Source of the DNA: Bacillus_BA fengqiuensis
GTDB taxonomy: Bacteria > Bacillota > Bacilli > Bacillales > Bacillaceae_H
Length of the DNA: 64,000 nucleotides
NCBI GenBank assembly: GCA_030813035.1
Contig: JAUSTV010000003.1
Reading direction: 5' to 3' (one strand)
Shown here: in pieces, positions 1 through 7,700 of the stretch
How the letters are laid out: every line of letters begins with the position of its first letter
Position numbering within the stretch: the stretch's first letter is position 1
The notes under the pieces: generated by a model
Told to the model about the DNA's origin: nothing
What the model saw: the letters and a program-made list of their open reading frames with translations, nothing else
Databases searched by the model: none
Program-made: the position numbers and the translations under genes

Positions 1-964
1 TCGAAGTTCCTTTTTTGGTTAATAAGGAAATCGGTTCAGATGTTACTACATTTACCTCTTTTTTATCGCCCTTGTTCACTTTAAGAGAAGCGACTTTTAC
101 ATCCCGTTTATAAAGAGGGGTTGTTTGATACTGGCTGAACGCATAATCAAGCATCTTTGTCACTTGGGCATTCCTATCTTTCGGTGTATCAGCCCCAAAT
201 ACTACGGCAATTACTCTCATGTTTCCTTTTTTGGCCGTGGCAGTTAAGCAGTATTTTGCCTCGTTTGTAAATCCCGTTTTCACTCCATCCACACCAGGAT
301 AAAATTTAACTAGACGGTTTGTATTGACGAGCCAAAACTTCTTGTCGGTGTTTTCACGCAAGTAATCTTCATACTTACCTGTGTAGTTCGTAATTTTTTC
401 GTATTTCAGCAACTCTTTTGCCATGATGGCCATATCATAGGCTGTACTATAATGCTCCGGAACAGGCAGGCCAGTCGGGTTTTGGAATTGAGTATTTTTC
501 GCCCCCAACTCTTTTGCCTTTTTGTTCATCATCTCTACGAACTCTTCTTCGGAGCCAGCTAAATGCTCAGCCATGGCAACAGACGCATCGTTTCCGGATC
601 CGATGGCAATACCTCTTAACATTTCATCGACCGTCATTTCTTCACCCGGCTCTAAGAAGATTTGTGAACCGCCCATCGATGCAGCATATTCGCTTGTGCG
701 AACTTTATCGTTCCATTTGATTTTGCCTTCATCAATGGCTTCCATAATTAAAATCATTGTCATAATCTTAGTCATACTAGCAGGCGGAAGCTTTTCGTTG
801 CTGTTTTTTTCATATAACACGGTGCCTGTATCACGCTCGATCAAAACAGCTGATTTAGCCTTCTCAGCTAGTTCCGCTGTAGATTTTTCCTTGGCAAATG
901 CGGCGGTTGTATGAAAAGAAAAAAGAACTATTAACACGACTGAAAATGAAAAAAATCGCTTCAT
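1..964 (-). CDS. dacF: D-alanyl-D-alanine carboxypeptidase DacF (partial, 3' end outside window)
   Basis: Reading the minus strand from the ATG at 964 gives at least 321 residues with no stop before the window edge, so the C-terminus is missing. A hydrophobic signal peptide (about residues 4-24, ending AAFAKE) is followed by a penicillin-binding-protein transpeptidase fold with the three active-site motifs SMTK (Ser63/Lys66), SGN (123-125) and KTG (229-231). DacF trims D-Ala from stem peptides of peptidoglycan and in B. subtilis is expressed in the forespore next to spoIIA. A GGAGG lies 9 bases upstream; an ATG two codons earlier (970) is possible. It is separated from pdp by a terminator. 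Confidence 0.93.
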   Translation of the reverse strand, partial: MKRFFSFSVVLIVLFSFHTTAAFAKEKSTAELAEKAKSAVLIERDTGTVLYEKNSNEKLPPASMTKIMTMILIMEAIDEGKIKWNDKVRTSEYAASMGGSQIFLEPGEEMTVDEMLRGIAIGSGNDASVAMAEHLAGSEEEFVEMMNKKAKELGAKNTQFQNPTGLPVPEHYSTAYDMAIMAKELLKYEKITNYTGKYEDYLRENTDKKFWLVNTNRLVKFYPGVDGVKTGFTNEAKYCLTATAKKGNMRVIAVVFGADTPKDRNAQVTKMLDYAFSQYQTTPLYKRDVKVASLKVNKGDKKEVNVVTSEPISLLTKKGTS

Positions 965-1031
965 CTCCATAACCCTCCATTCTTTATACAACCTATTTTT
1001 ACCAAATAAACCTTTTTTATACTAATAATCA

Positions 1032-1074
1032 AAAAAGAGAGCAGAAAGAATGATATTCTTTCTGCTCTCTTTTT
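1032..1074 (-). terminator. Rho-independent terminator after pdp
   Basis: A perfect 20-bp inverted repeat with a 3-nt loop, starting A5 and ending T5, lies between the pdp stop and dacF. It can work on either strand and separates the nucleoside genes from dacF. Confidence 0.85.
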
Positions 1075-1078
1075 GCTA

Positions 1079-2380
1079 TTAAGAAATTTTGTCGTATACA
1101 AGAGGCGGTGCATCTACTTTTTCGGCGGAAATTTTCACGCTTTCATAAATTTTTCCCTTTACCTCTTCGACATTTTCTTGGTTACTATAAATCGTGACAA
1201 GTGCTTCACCCTTTTTCACTTCATCGCCGATTTTCTTTTTAAGCACAAGTCCTACGGCCAAGTCGATTTCAGATTCTTTCGTTGCACGGCCTGCACCTAA
1301 AAGCATGGCTGCTGTTCCAATTGAATCAGCTACAATTTCTGCAACGTATCCATCCTCTTTCGCTTCTAAATCCATCACGTATTTTGCTTGCGGCAATTTA
1401 GACGGATCATCCACAACTGAACCATCACCGCCCTGTGCGCTTAAGAACACTTTTAATGTTTCAAGGGCCTTGCCGTTTTGAATGACTTCTTCAAGCATAT
1501 GGCGAGCCTCTTCCAAACTGTTTGCTTTTTTCGCCAAGTATACCATATGACTTCCAAGAATTAAGCAAAGTTCTTCCAAATCTGTTGGACCATGCCCTTT
1601 TAACGTGTCGATTGCTTCTTTGATTTCCAAAGCATTTCCAATGGCAAAACCTAACGGCTGGCTCATATCAGAAATGACAGCCATTGTTTGACGTCCAACA
1701 TTATTACCGATGTTCACCATCGCTTGTGCCAATTCTTTCGCGTCATCTAAATCTTTCATGAAAGCTCCTGCCCCTGTCTTAACATCCAACACAATGGCAT
1801 CGGCTCCAGCGGCAATTTTCTTACTCATAATGGAACTTGCAATGAGGGGAATGCTGTTGACTGTCGCTGTCACATCACGAAGTGCATAAAGTTTTTTATC
1901 CGCTGGCGTTAAATTACCCGTCTGCCCAATAACGGCCACTTTATTTTTGTTCACTAAATCGATGAACTGCTGCTTATCAATTTCAACATGAAACCCCGAT
2001 ACCGATTCCAATTTATCAATAGTACCGCCTGTATGCCCCAATCCTCGACCGGACATTTTCGCGACCGGCACTCCAACTGCCGCCACTAAAGGAGCCAGTA
2101 CAAGCGTCGTCGTATCTCCAACGCCCCCGGTACTATGCTTATCCACTTTAATCCCTTCGATATCGGATAAGTCAATTTGGTCGCCCGATTCCACCATAGC
2201 CATTGTCAAATCCGCTCGTTCTCTTTCTGTCATCCCTTGGAAAAAAACCGCCATTCCAAAAGCGCTCATTTGATAATCAGGGATTGAACCGTCTGTGAAT
2301 CCCTTGATGATGAATTGAATTTCTGCTGTTTCAAGTTCTCGTCCATCACGCTTTTTCTCAATCAAATCAACCATTCTCAT
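1079..2380 (-). CDS. pdp: Pyrimidine-nucleoside phosphorylase
   Basis: The 433-residue protein has the length and sequence of Bacillus/Geobacillus pyrimidine-nucleoside phosphorylase, which splits uridine and thymidine with phosphate to base and (deoxy)ribose-1-phosphate. Visible signatures are KHSTGGVGD (phosphate-binding region) and SGRGLGHTGGT. The ATG at 2380 is preferred because AAGGTG lies 6 bases upstream; a GTG three codons earlier sits inside that ribosome-binding site. It follows punA after a 180-bp gap that holds a repeat, so cotranscription with deoB-punA is plausible but not proven. In B. subtilis pdp sits with dra-nupC instead; here it is grouped with the purine enzyme. Confidence 0.95.
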   Translation of the reverse strand: MRMVDLIEKKRDGRELETAEIQFIIKGFTDGSIPDYQMSAFGMAVFFQGMTERERADLTMAMVESGDQIDLSDIEGIKVDKHSTGGVGDTTTLVLAPLVAAVGVPVAKMSGRGLGHTGGTIDKLESVSGFHVEIDKQQFIDLVNKNKVAVIGQTGNLTPADKKLYALRDVTATVNSIPLIASSIMSKKIAAGADAIVLDVKTGAGAFMKDLDDAKELAQAMVNIGNNVGRQTMAVISDMSQPLGFAIGNALEIKEAIDTLKGHGPTDLEELCLILGSHMVYLAKKANSLEEARHMLEEVIQNGKALETLKVFLSAQGGDGSVVDDPSKLPQAKYVMDLEAKEDGYVAEIVADSIGTAAMLLGAGRATKESEIDLAVGLVLKKKIGDEVKKGEALVTIYSNQENVEEVKGKIYESVKISAEKVDAPPLVYDKIS

Positions 2381-2409
2381 ATGAAACACCTTCTCTATTC
2401 AGAATTTAA

Positions 2410-2567
2410 GAGGTTGTTCAAAAAGTCCGGGAAAAATGACCGTCGAATTTCGGCGTCAGCTTGTCTCTCCGCTACTCACGTATTAACAGCATACGCTCCG
2501 TTGCTCAAGACTGCGCCTCCTTGAACTTCTCGGACCTTTTTGTCCTCCTTATTGTCCTCTTTTTTGA
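2410..2567. repeat. Dispersed TIR-bounded repeat, family A copy 1
   Basis: It begins with AGAGGTTGTTCAAAAAG and its far end is an imperfect inverted copy of that. The interior, including a run around ACGTATTAACAGCATACG, is shared in reverse orientation with 15999-16208, and the ends recur at 57782-57855. No transposase is encoded, so it looks like a small non-autonomous element or structured intergenic repeat. It fills the pdp-punA gap. Confidence 0.8.
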
Positions 2568-2577
2568 ATAAATATTA

Positions 2578-3396
2578 TTAAGCCAATTCTTTTACAATGC
2601 CTTTTACTAATGATAAAAATTGTTTTTTCACTTTTTCCGTCGTTTCAATGACTTCTTCATGATTTAACGGCTGGTCCAAAATCCCCGCAGCCATATTGGA
2701 AATACAAGAAATCCCCAATACTTTCAACCCTGAATGACGGGCAACGATTACTTCCGGCACTGTGGACATGCCAACTGCATCTCCACCTAATACCCGCAGT
2801 GCACGGACTTCTGCCGGTGTTTCATAGCAAGGTCCCGTATTTCCTACATACACACCTTCTTGAACTGAAATATTCAGTGTTCCGGCAACATTTTTAGCTA
2901 ACTGTCTCATCTCTTTGCAGTAGGCTTCGGACATATCTGGGAAACGAACACCAAGTGCAGAATCGTTTGGTCCAATCAATGGGTTGTTCCCCATATTATT
3001 AATGTGATCAGAGATAATCATTAAATCACCCGGTTGGAATGCTTCATTCACGCCTCCAGCTGCATTGGTCACGACTAATGTTTCGACGCCGATCGCTTTC
3101 ATCACTCGGACCGGAAATGTCACTTTATCCATGCTGTAGCCTTCGTAATAATGAAAACGCCCTTGCATCGCTACAACCGCTACACCATGAATGGTTCCGA
3201 GAACAAGCTGTCCTGCATGGCCTTCCACTGTGGAAACAGGAAATTCGGGAATTTCTTCGTATGGAATTTTAATGGCATCTTCAATTTCATCTGCCAAAAC
3301 CCCTAGTCCCGATCCTAAAATAAGGCCGATTGTTGGAGTGGAAGAAAATTTCCCTTTAATATATTGTGCCGATGTTTCAATTAATTCTCGATTCAT
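2578..3396 (-). CDS. punA: Purine-nucleoside phosphorylase
   Basis: The 272-residue protein belongs to the trimeric PNP family (inosine/guanosine phosphorylase, also called PupG). It converts purine (deoxy)nucleosides and phosphate into free base and (deoxy)ribose-1-phosphate. Motifs seen are GLILGSGLG near the N-terminus, the HYYEGYS segment, VTNAAGGVN, GPCYETPAEVR and GMSTVPEV. The ATG at 3396 has GGAGAG 6 bases upstream; an upstream TTG overlaps that site. It lies 21 bp after deoB, so the two are an operon whose product is the DeoB substrate. Confidence 0.95.
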   Translation of the reverse strand: MNRELIETSAQYIKGKFSSTPTIGLILGSGLGVLADEIEDAIKIPYEEIPEFPVSTVEGHAGQLVLGTIHGVAVVAMQGRFHYYEGYSMDKVTFPVRVMKAIGVETLVVTNAAGGVNEAFQPGDLMIISDHINNMGNNPLIGPNDSALGVRFPDMSEAYCKEMRQLAKNVAGTLNISVQEGVYVGNTGPCYETPAEVRALRVLGGDAVGMSTVPEVIVARHSGLKVLGISCISNMAAGILDQPLNHEEVIETTEKVKKQFLSLVKGIVKELA

Positions 3397-3417
3397 ATTC
3401 AACTCTCCTATTCCAAT

Positions 3418-4602
3418 TTATGATAGTTCAGCCAAAAAGCTTTTTCCGTACTTTGGCATTTCGATATTGAAATTATCAGCAATCGTTGCGCCGATATCTG
3501 CGAATGTGCTGCGCAATGGCATTTCTTTTCCACCATTCATACGCGGGCTGTAAACAATGAGCGGTACGTATTCTCTTGTATGATCGGTCCCGTGATGAAC
3601 AGGGTCATTTCCATGATCAGCAGTGATAATCAATAGATCATCCTCTTTTAAATGGTCCAGCACTTCCGGTAAGCGCGCATCGAATTCTTCCAATGCCTCA
3701 CCATATCCTTGCGGGTCGCGTCGATGGCCAAATAATGCGTCGAAATCTACAAGATTCACAAAACTCAACCCTGTAAAATCCATCTTTACTGTATCAGCCA
3801 TTTTATCCATGCCATCCATATTAGATTTCGTTCGAAGTGATTTGGTCACACCTTCCCCATCATAAATATCAGAGATTTTTCCGATTGCGATGACATCAAA
3901 CCCTGCGTCCTTCATCTCATTCATCACCGTTCGTCCAAACGGTTTTAAGGCATAATCATGACGGTTCGCTGTTCGCGTGAACTTGCCTGGTTCGCCTAGA
4001 AACGGTCGGGCAATAACACGCCCTACCATATATTTCTCATCTAAGGTCATTTCACGGGCTATTTCACAAATTTTATAAAGCTCATCGATTGGAACAATCT
4101 CCTCATGAGCCGCAATTTGCAACACTGAGTCCGCAGATGTATACACAATAAGAGCCCCTGTTTCCATATGCTCTTTTCCAAGTTCATCTAAAATTTCCGT
4201 ACCGGAAGCAGGTTTGTTCCCAATAATTTTTCTGTCTGTTTTTTCTTCAAGCTCATGAATTAATTCATCCGGAAACCCGTCTGGAAACACACGAAAAGGC
4301 TGATCAATATGAAGACCCATAATCTCCCAATGACCTGTCATCGTGTCTTTCCCGGCTGACGCCTCTTGCATTTTTGTGTAATAAGCCAATGGCTGATCTG
4401 CTTTAGCAATCCCTTTAATTTCTCGAATGTTGCTTAATCCTAATTTCTCCATGTTCGGCATCTTTAAGCCGTTCATATGCTCTGCGATATGCCCCAGTGT
4501 ATCAGCCCCTTTATCATTATATTTGTCTGCGTCCGGAGCTTCGCCAATTCCAACAGAATCCATTACAATGAGAAATACTCGTTTATATGTATGTGAAGAC
4601 AT
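3418..4602 (-). CDS. deoB: Phosphopentomutase
   Basis: The 394-residue protein (Drm in B. subtilis) interconverts (deoxy)ribose-1-phosphate and (deoxy)ribose-5-phosphate, completing nucleoside salvage begun by PunA and Pdp. The N-terminal VMDSVGIGEAPDA and the C-terminal ITADHGNDP and HGTDHTREYVP segments carry the metal ligands of the alkaline-phosphatase superfamily. The ATG at 4602 has a strong GGAGGG. It is first in the deoB-punA(-pdp) group, and its upstream region holds a near-consensus cre and a palindromic operator candidate. Confidence 0.96.
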   Translation of the reverse strand: MSSHTYKRVFLIVMDSVGIGEAPDADKYNDKGADTLGHIAEHMNGLKMPNMEKLGLSNIREIKGIAKADQPLAYYTKMQEASAGKDTMTGHWEIMGLHIDQPFRVFPDGFPDELIHELEEKTDRKIIGNKPASGTEILDELGKEHMETGALIVYTSADSVLQIAAHEEIVPIDELYKICEIAREMTLDEKYMVGRVIARPFLGEPGKFTRTANRHDYALKPFGRTVMNEMKDAGFDVIAIGKISDIYDGEGVTKSLRTKSNMDGMDKMADTVKMDFTGLSFVNLVDFDALFGHRRDPQGYGEALEEFDARLPEVLDHLKEDDLLIITADHGNDPVHHGTDHTREYVPLIVYSPRMNGGKEMPLRSTFADIGATIADNFNIEMPKYGKSFLAELS

Positions 4603-4691
4603 CTTATTCCCTCCATTTATAAATCTTTCTTACTTGTAACTTTCCCTTTATATATATATTTAACCATGTAAACCATGGGTTCCCATTTAAC

Positions 4692-4705
4692 TGAAAGCGG
4701 TTTCT
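4692..4705. promoter_or_regulatory. Candidate CcpA cre site upstream of deoB
   Basis: TGAAAGCGGTTTCT matches the cre consensus TGWAANCGNTNWCA at all but one position. It lies about 90 bp upstream of the deoB start. Catabolite repression of nucleoside use is known in Bacillus; its operation here is inference. Confidence 0.5.
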
Positions 4706-4720
4706 TATCGTGCATAACTG

Positions 4721-4734
4721 GTCAGAAGTCTGAC
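4721..4734. promoter_or_regulatory. Palindromic operator candidate upstream of deoB
   Basis: GTCAGA-AG-TCTGAC is a perfect 6-bp inverted repeat in the deoB leader, flanked by further partly symmetric bases. No cognate regulator is identifiable in the window. Confidence 0.35.
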
Positions 4735-4758
4735 AACCTAAGTATAGAACTTTTTCTG

Positions 4759-4796
4759 TAGTTTGTCGAGATGGTATTTACCATCTCGACAAACTA
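4759..4796. repeat. Perfect 18-bp palindrome with 2-nt loop between xerD and deoB
   Basis: Arms 4759-4776 and 4779-4796 are exactly complementary. It is not followed by a T-run on either strand, so it is not a standard Rho-independent terminator. The true xerD terminator is next to it. Confidence 0.85.
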
Positions 4797-4817
4797 AAAA
4801 ATGTTAAAAAGACATGA

Positions 4818-4856
4818 CTTAAAAAACGCCAAGGTGTGGATTCCTTGACGTCTTTT
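4818..4856 (-). terminator. Rho-independent terminator of xerD
   Basis: On the minus strand, a stem built from CAAGG/CCTTG with flanking A/T pairs directly follows the xerD stop and ends in a T6 run. Confidence 0.8.
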
Positions 4857-5749
4857 TAGGCTCTTGGGTGGAATTGATTATATACATCTTTAAGTCTCGT
4901 TTTTGTGACATGTGTATAAATTTGAGTAGTCGAAATATCCGCATGCCCCAGCATTTCTTGTACCGCACGCAAATCTGCCCCGTTCTCCAATAAATGTGTG
5001 GCAAAAGAATGTCTCAACGTGTGCGGGGTCAATTCTTTTTCAATTTTTGCTTCCAACGCAAGTTTCTTTAAAATTTTCCAAAAACCCTGTCGTGTCAAAC
5101 GCTTCCCGTGATGGTTCACGAAAAGAGCTGTTTCGTCCTTCTGCTTTTTCACCAACAACGATCGTGCTTGAGTTAAATAAGCCTCCACCGCTCCCGCAGC
5201 CATCCGGCCGATTGGAACGATTCTCTCCTTACTCCCTTTTCCGAAACAGCGAATGAATCCCATCGTTAAATGAACGTCATCCAAATTCAAATTCATCAAC
5301 TCTGAAACACGCATTCCCGTTGCATATAAAAGCTCCAGCATTGCTTTATCCCTTACCCCAAAAGGTGTACTAAGATTGGGAATGCTTAAAAGCGCCTCTA
5401 CTTCCCCTGCACTTAGCACTTTTGGCAATTTCCTCTCAAGCTGGGGTGTTTCGATATGAACGGAAGGATCCTGTTCTGCCGCTTTTTCCCGTAGTAAAAA
5501 TTGATGGAAGGCCCTGATGGACGCAATATGGCGAGCAATCGTTTTAGACGATTTATTTTGTTCATGTAAATGTTTCAAAAAAGATAAAATATTCACTCTC
5601 GTCACATCATTAACACCGCTCAACTGCTCTACATGCTTTAAATATTGGACATATTTGACTAAATCGCGTTGATAGGAATCAATCGTATTTTTCGCTAATC
5701 CGCGCTCCACTATTAAATAATGCATAAAATCCTTAATATGTAGTTCCAC
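4856..5749 (-). CDS. xerD: Tyrosine site-specific recombinase XerD
   Basis: The 297-residue protein matches XerD (RipX). With XerC (CodV) it resolves chromosome dimers at dif. The N-terminal SAM-like core-binding domain (about residues 1-90) is followed by the catalytic domain with Arg in TGMRVSEL, HTLRHSFATHLLENG, LGHADIS and the nucleophile Tyr in TTQIYTHV. It sits 6 bp after yqzK, as in B. subtilis, and ends at its own terminator. No dif site was recognised nearby. Confidence 0.96.
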   Translation of the reverse strand: MELHIKDFMHYLIVERGLAKNTIDSYQRDLVKYVQYLKHVEQLSGVNDVTRVNILSFLKHLHEQNKSSKTIARHIASIRAFHQFLLREKAAEQDPSVHIETPQLERKLPKVLSAGEVEALLSIPNLSTPFGVRDKAMLELLYATGMRVSELMNLNLDDVHLTMGFIRCFGKGSKERIVPIGRMAAGAVEAYLTQARSLLVKKQKDETALFVNHHGKRLTRQGFWKILKKLALEAKIEKELTPHTLRHSFATHLLENGADLRAVQEMLGHADISTTQIYTHVTKTRLKDVYNQFHPRA

Positions 5750-5755
5750 TGGCCT

Positions 5756-5986
5756 CTACTCCCCGCTATGATAAAAAAGAAACAACCTTTCAATCCAGCT
5801 TGGCTGCTCGTTTACCGGTTGCATGTTCGCTACTTTCACGGCTGCCCCTTGTGGTTCGTCGTACCTTTGATATTGTTGATACTCTTGCTGAACCCACATC
5901 ATCCCGTAATAAAACAGAAACGTGAAACCCGTAAACAAAATGAACACTTTCAATGTTTGATACACCAATTGAATAAAAGCCTTCAT
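5756..5986 (-). CDS. yqzK: YqzK family small membrane protein (DUF4227)
   Basis: A 76-residue protein with one transmembrane segment (about residues 8-30, VFILFTGFTFLFYYG) followed by a Tyr/Gln-rich polar stretch and a hydrophobic C-terminus. It matches YqzK, of unknown function, which in Bacillus sits between xerD and fur. The start at 5986 is chosen because GGAGG lies 8 bases upstream; two earlier in-frame starts overlap that site. Confidence 0.8.
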   Translation of the reverse strand: MKAFIQLVYQTLKVFILFTGFTFLFYYGMMWVQQEYQQYQRYDEPQGAAVKVANMQPVNEQPSWIERLFLFYHSGE

Positions 5987-6092
5987 TTTCATATCCTCCA
6001 ATTTTTATGCTATTAGAAGATATGCCAAGCAGGACAAGTTTTATACATCGATTTAAAATAAAAACCTTCTCCTAGTTGGAAAAGGCCCCATT

Positions 6093-6551
6093 TCATTGTT
6101 CATCATCCTTATGTTTTTCTTGGCATCGATAACAGATACCATGAAATGTCAGGCGATGATCTTTAATTTTAAAATTCCATTGACGTTCAACGATTTCCTC
6201 TACATCTTCGAGTAAATCTTCTTGGATTTCATCAACAGCTCCACACTCAATGCACACAAGATGATGATGAAAGTGGGCAGCGCCTTCCTGCCTTAAATCA
6301 TATCGGGATACACCGTCACCGAAGTTGATTTTGTCGACAATTTTCAATTCCGTCAGTAGTTCAAGCGTACGGTAAACAGTCGCTAATCCAATTTCCGGAG
6401 ACTTTTCCTTGACGAGGAGATACACATCTTCTGCACTCAAATGATCCTCTTCATGTTCAAGGAGCACCCTGACAGTCGCCTCCCGTTGAGGTGTAAGTTT
6501 ATAGCTGGCTGAGTGCAACTGCTGCTTGATTCGTTCGATTCGACTTTCCAT
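6093..6551 (-). CDS. fur: Ferric uptake regulator Fur
   Basis: The 152-residue protein is nearly collinear with B. subtilis Fur, the Fe(II)-dependent repressor of siderophore and iron-uptake genes. The winged-helix N-terminal half (LTPQREATVR... GLATVYRTLELL) is followed by the metal/dimerisation half with the HFHHHLVC cluster, CIEC, and a second CxxC near the C-terminus (CYRC) for structural zinc. The ATG at 6551 has GGAGGGGA 7 bases upstream; the open frame extends 16 codons further but without support. A PerR-like box and a consensus promoter lie about 240 bp upstream. Confidence 0.96.
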   Translation of the reverse strand: MESRIERIKQQLHSASYKLTPQREATVRVLLEHEEDHLSAEDVYLLVKEKSPEIGLATVYRTLELLTELKIVDKINFGDGVSRYDLRQEGAAHFHHHLVCIECGAVDEIQEDLLEDVEEIVERQWNFKIKDHRLTFHGICYRCQEKHKDDEQ

Positions 6552-6605
6552 TAAACAATCCCCTCCCTCGCCATTTACTTCATTATATACCATATACATA
6601 GCACT

Positions 6606-6682
6606 CTAACGGGCAGTAAGCCCCCTGCTTTAAGTATGCAAAGCGGGGGACACTGCCCATAAAAACTCGATAAGTTCAACTA
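6606..6682 (+). repeat. Nested-palindrome repeat, copy 1
   Basis: GGGCAGT (6611) pairs with ACTGCCC (6652-6658), enclosing a C5/G5 inner stem, then a conserved tail ATAAG-TTC-ACTA. A second copy at 58137-58230 has the same outer stem and tail but a different inner stem. It lies in the fur leader. Confidence 0.7.
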
Positions 6683-6769
6683 TTATCCGGAGTAAGCGAA
6701 TAAATACGAACAATGCGACGGCGTGTCGAATTGTCTCCTTTAGCATATTCTATGCATCAAAAACTTGCC

Positions 6770-6785
6770 AAGTGAATGTTCACTT
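6770..6785. promoter_or_regulatory. Inverted repeat just downstream of the fur promoter -10
   Basis: AAGTGAA-TG-TTCACTT is a perfect 7-bp inverted repeat placed at the expected transcription start of the 6787-6814 promoter, an operator-like position. Confidence 0.4.
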
Positions 6786-6786
6786 T

Positions 6787-6814
6787 ATTATAGCAGATGT
6801 AGGGGAAGTGTCAA
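6787..6814 (-). promoter_or_regulatory. Sigma-A promoter, probably of fur
   Basis: On the minus strand a perfect TTGACA (6809-6814) and perfect TATAAT (6787-6792) are separated by 16 bp. The next gene downstream is fur, about 235 bp away, so the transcript would have a long leader carrying the nested palindrome. Confidence 0.65.
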
Positions 6815-6815
6815 A

Positions 6816-6830
6816 ATAAAATCATTATAA
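6816..6830 (-). promoter_or_regulatory. Candidate PerR box at the fur promoter
   Basis: TTATAATGATTTTAT matches the Per-box consensus TTATAATNATTATAA at 12 of 14 informative positions and abuts the -35 hexamer. Control of fur by PerR is established in B. subtilis; here it is inferred. Confidence 0.55.
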
Positions 6831-6864
6831 TCTAGAAGTGATATGGGTTATTTTATAATAATTA

Positions 6865-7503
6865 TTATTTATTAATAAAAGTTAAAATTGACTTCATTAA
6901 ATATGGGGACATGTAGGCTTCAAAACCCGAAGCTGCCAAAACAAACAGAGCCATCCATACGGCAGACAGGCTGTAACGCAAAAAAGCTGATGATATAGGT
7001 TCATGAACTCCTTTTACAAACTGCTGGCGAATGACTTTGAGCGAAAACGAGATAGAGACCGTCGACAAAATAATGAACGCCGGAATCAAAAAAACATTTT
7101 GCGGCAATACGGAGACAAATGAAAGCAAGAAGCCATGAAGCTGCATTTGATTTACTAGAAATCCAACCGTAAACCCAATCATCATCCCTTTTAAAAACAA
7201 TAACACTAATACGACAGGCAATCCAATGATTGAAATTCCTAAAACCCAAATAAAACCAAGATACTTCAAATTATGAACGAAGCTTTGTTGGAACATCTCA
7301 TTTTTGCTGACAAACTCCCCAGCTGCAACCTGTCCAAAAAAACGATTCAAATAAAAATAAAGATCTTGTTTTTGCTCTAAATTTAAACTATTGACGACAA
7401 TGGCTCCAAAGATCACACCCATTAAAAATAAAACGGTTGTAAACAAATAAATAGAGCTATTTTCCCGAATATGATAAAGGCAAAACTGTTTTAACTTTTT
7501 CAT
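6865..7503 (-). CDS. spoIIM: Stage II sporulation protein M
   Basis: The 212-residue integral membrane protein matches SpoIIM. With SpoIID and SpoIIP it forms the DMP machine that drives forespore engulfment from the mother-cell side. About five hydrophobic segments are visible, near residues 18-40, 80-100, 103-122, 130-155 and 180-205. In B. subtilis it also neighbours fur and is transcribed by sigma-E. It stands alone between two hairpins. Confidence 0.93.
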   Translation of the reverse strand: MKKLKQFCLYHIRENSSIYLFTTVLFLMGVIFGAIVVNSLNLEQKQDLYFYLNRFFGQVAAGEFVSKNEMFQQSFVHNLKYLGFIWVLGISIIGLPVVLVLLFLKGMMIGFTVGFLVNQMQLHGFLLSFVSVLPQNVFLIPAFIILSTVSISFSLKVIRQQFVKGVHEPISSAFLRYSLSAVWMALFVLAASGFEAYMSPYLMKSILTFINK

Positions 7504-7561
7504 GGTCTTCCTCCTATCATTCCCTTACTAGATAATATGATAGAGTAAGATTTGTATGACA

Positions 7562-7604
7562 TAAAATTATGGAGAGGAGGCAAAGCCTCCTCTCCATAAT
7601 TTTA
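7562..7604. repeat. Perfect 20-bp palindrome between endoQ and spoIIM
   Basis: Arms 7562-7581 and 7585-7604 are exactly complementary around a 3-nt loop. The stem ends in TTTTA on both strands, so it could terminate endoQ on the minus strand, though the U-tract is part of the stem. Confidence 0.75.
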
Positions 7605-7700
7605 TCACTAGGAACCAAAAAAAGTTCGATGCATCAAAACAGCTGAATATCACAAGCATGCGAAACAACGTCAAAAAATTGATGAATCTCGTATTTACCG

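Noticed and set aside
6630..6746. 38-codon minus-strand ORF in the fur leader
   Set aside because: Its AAGGAG lies after, not before, the ATG, and its 3' half is the nested palindrome repeat.
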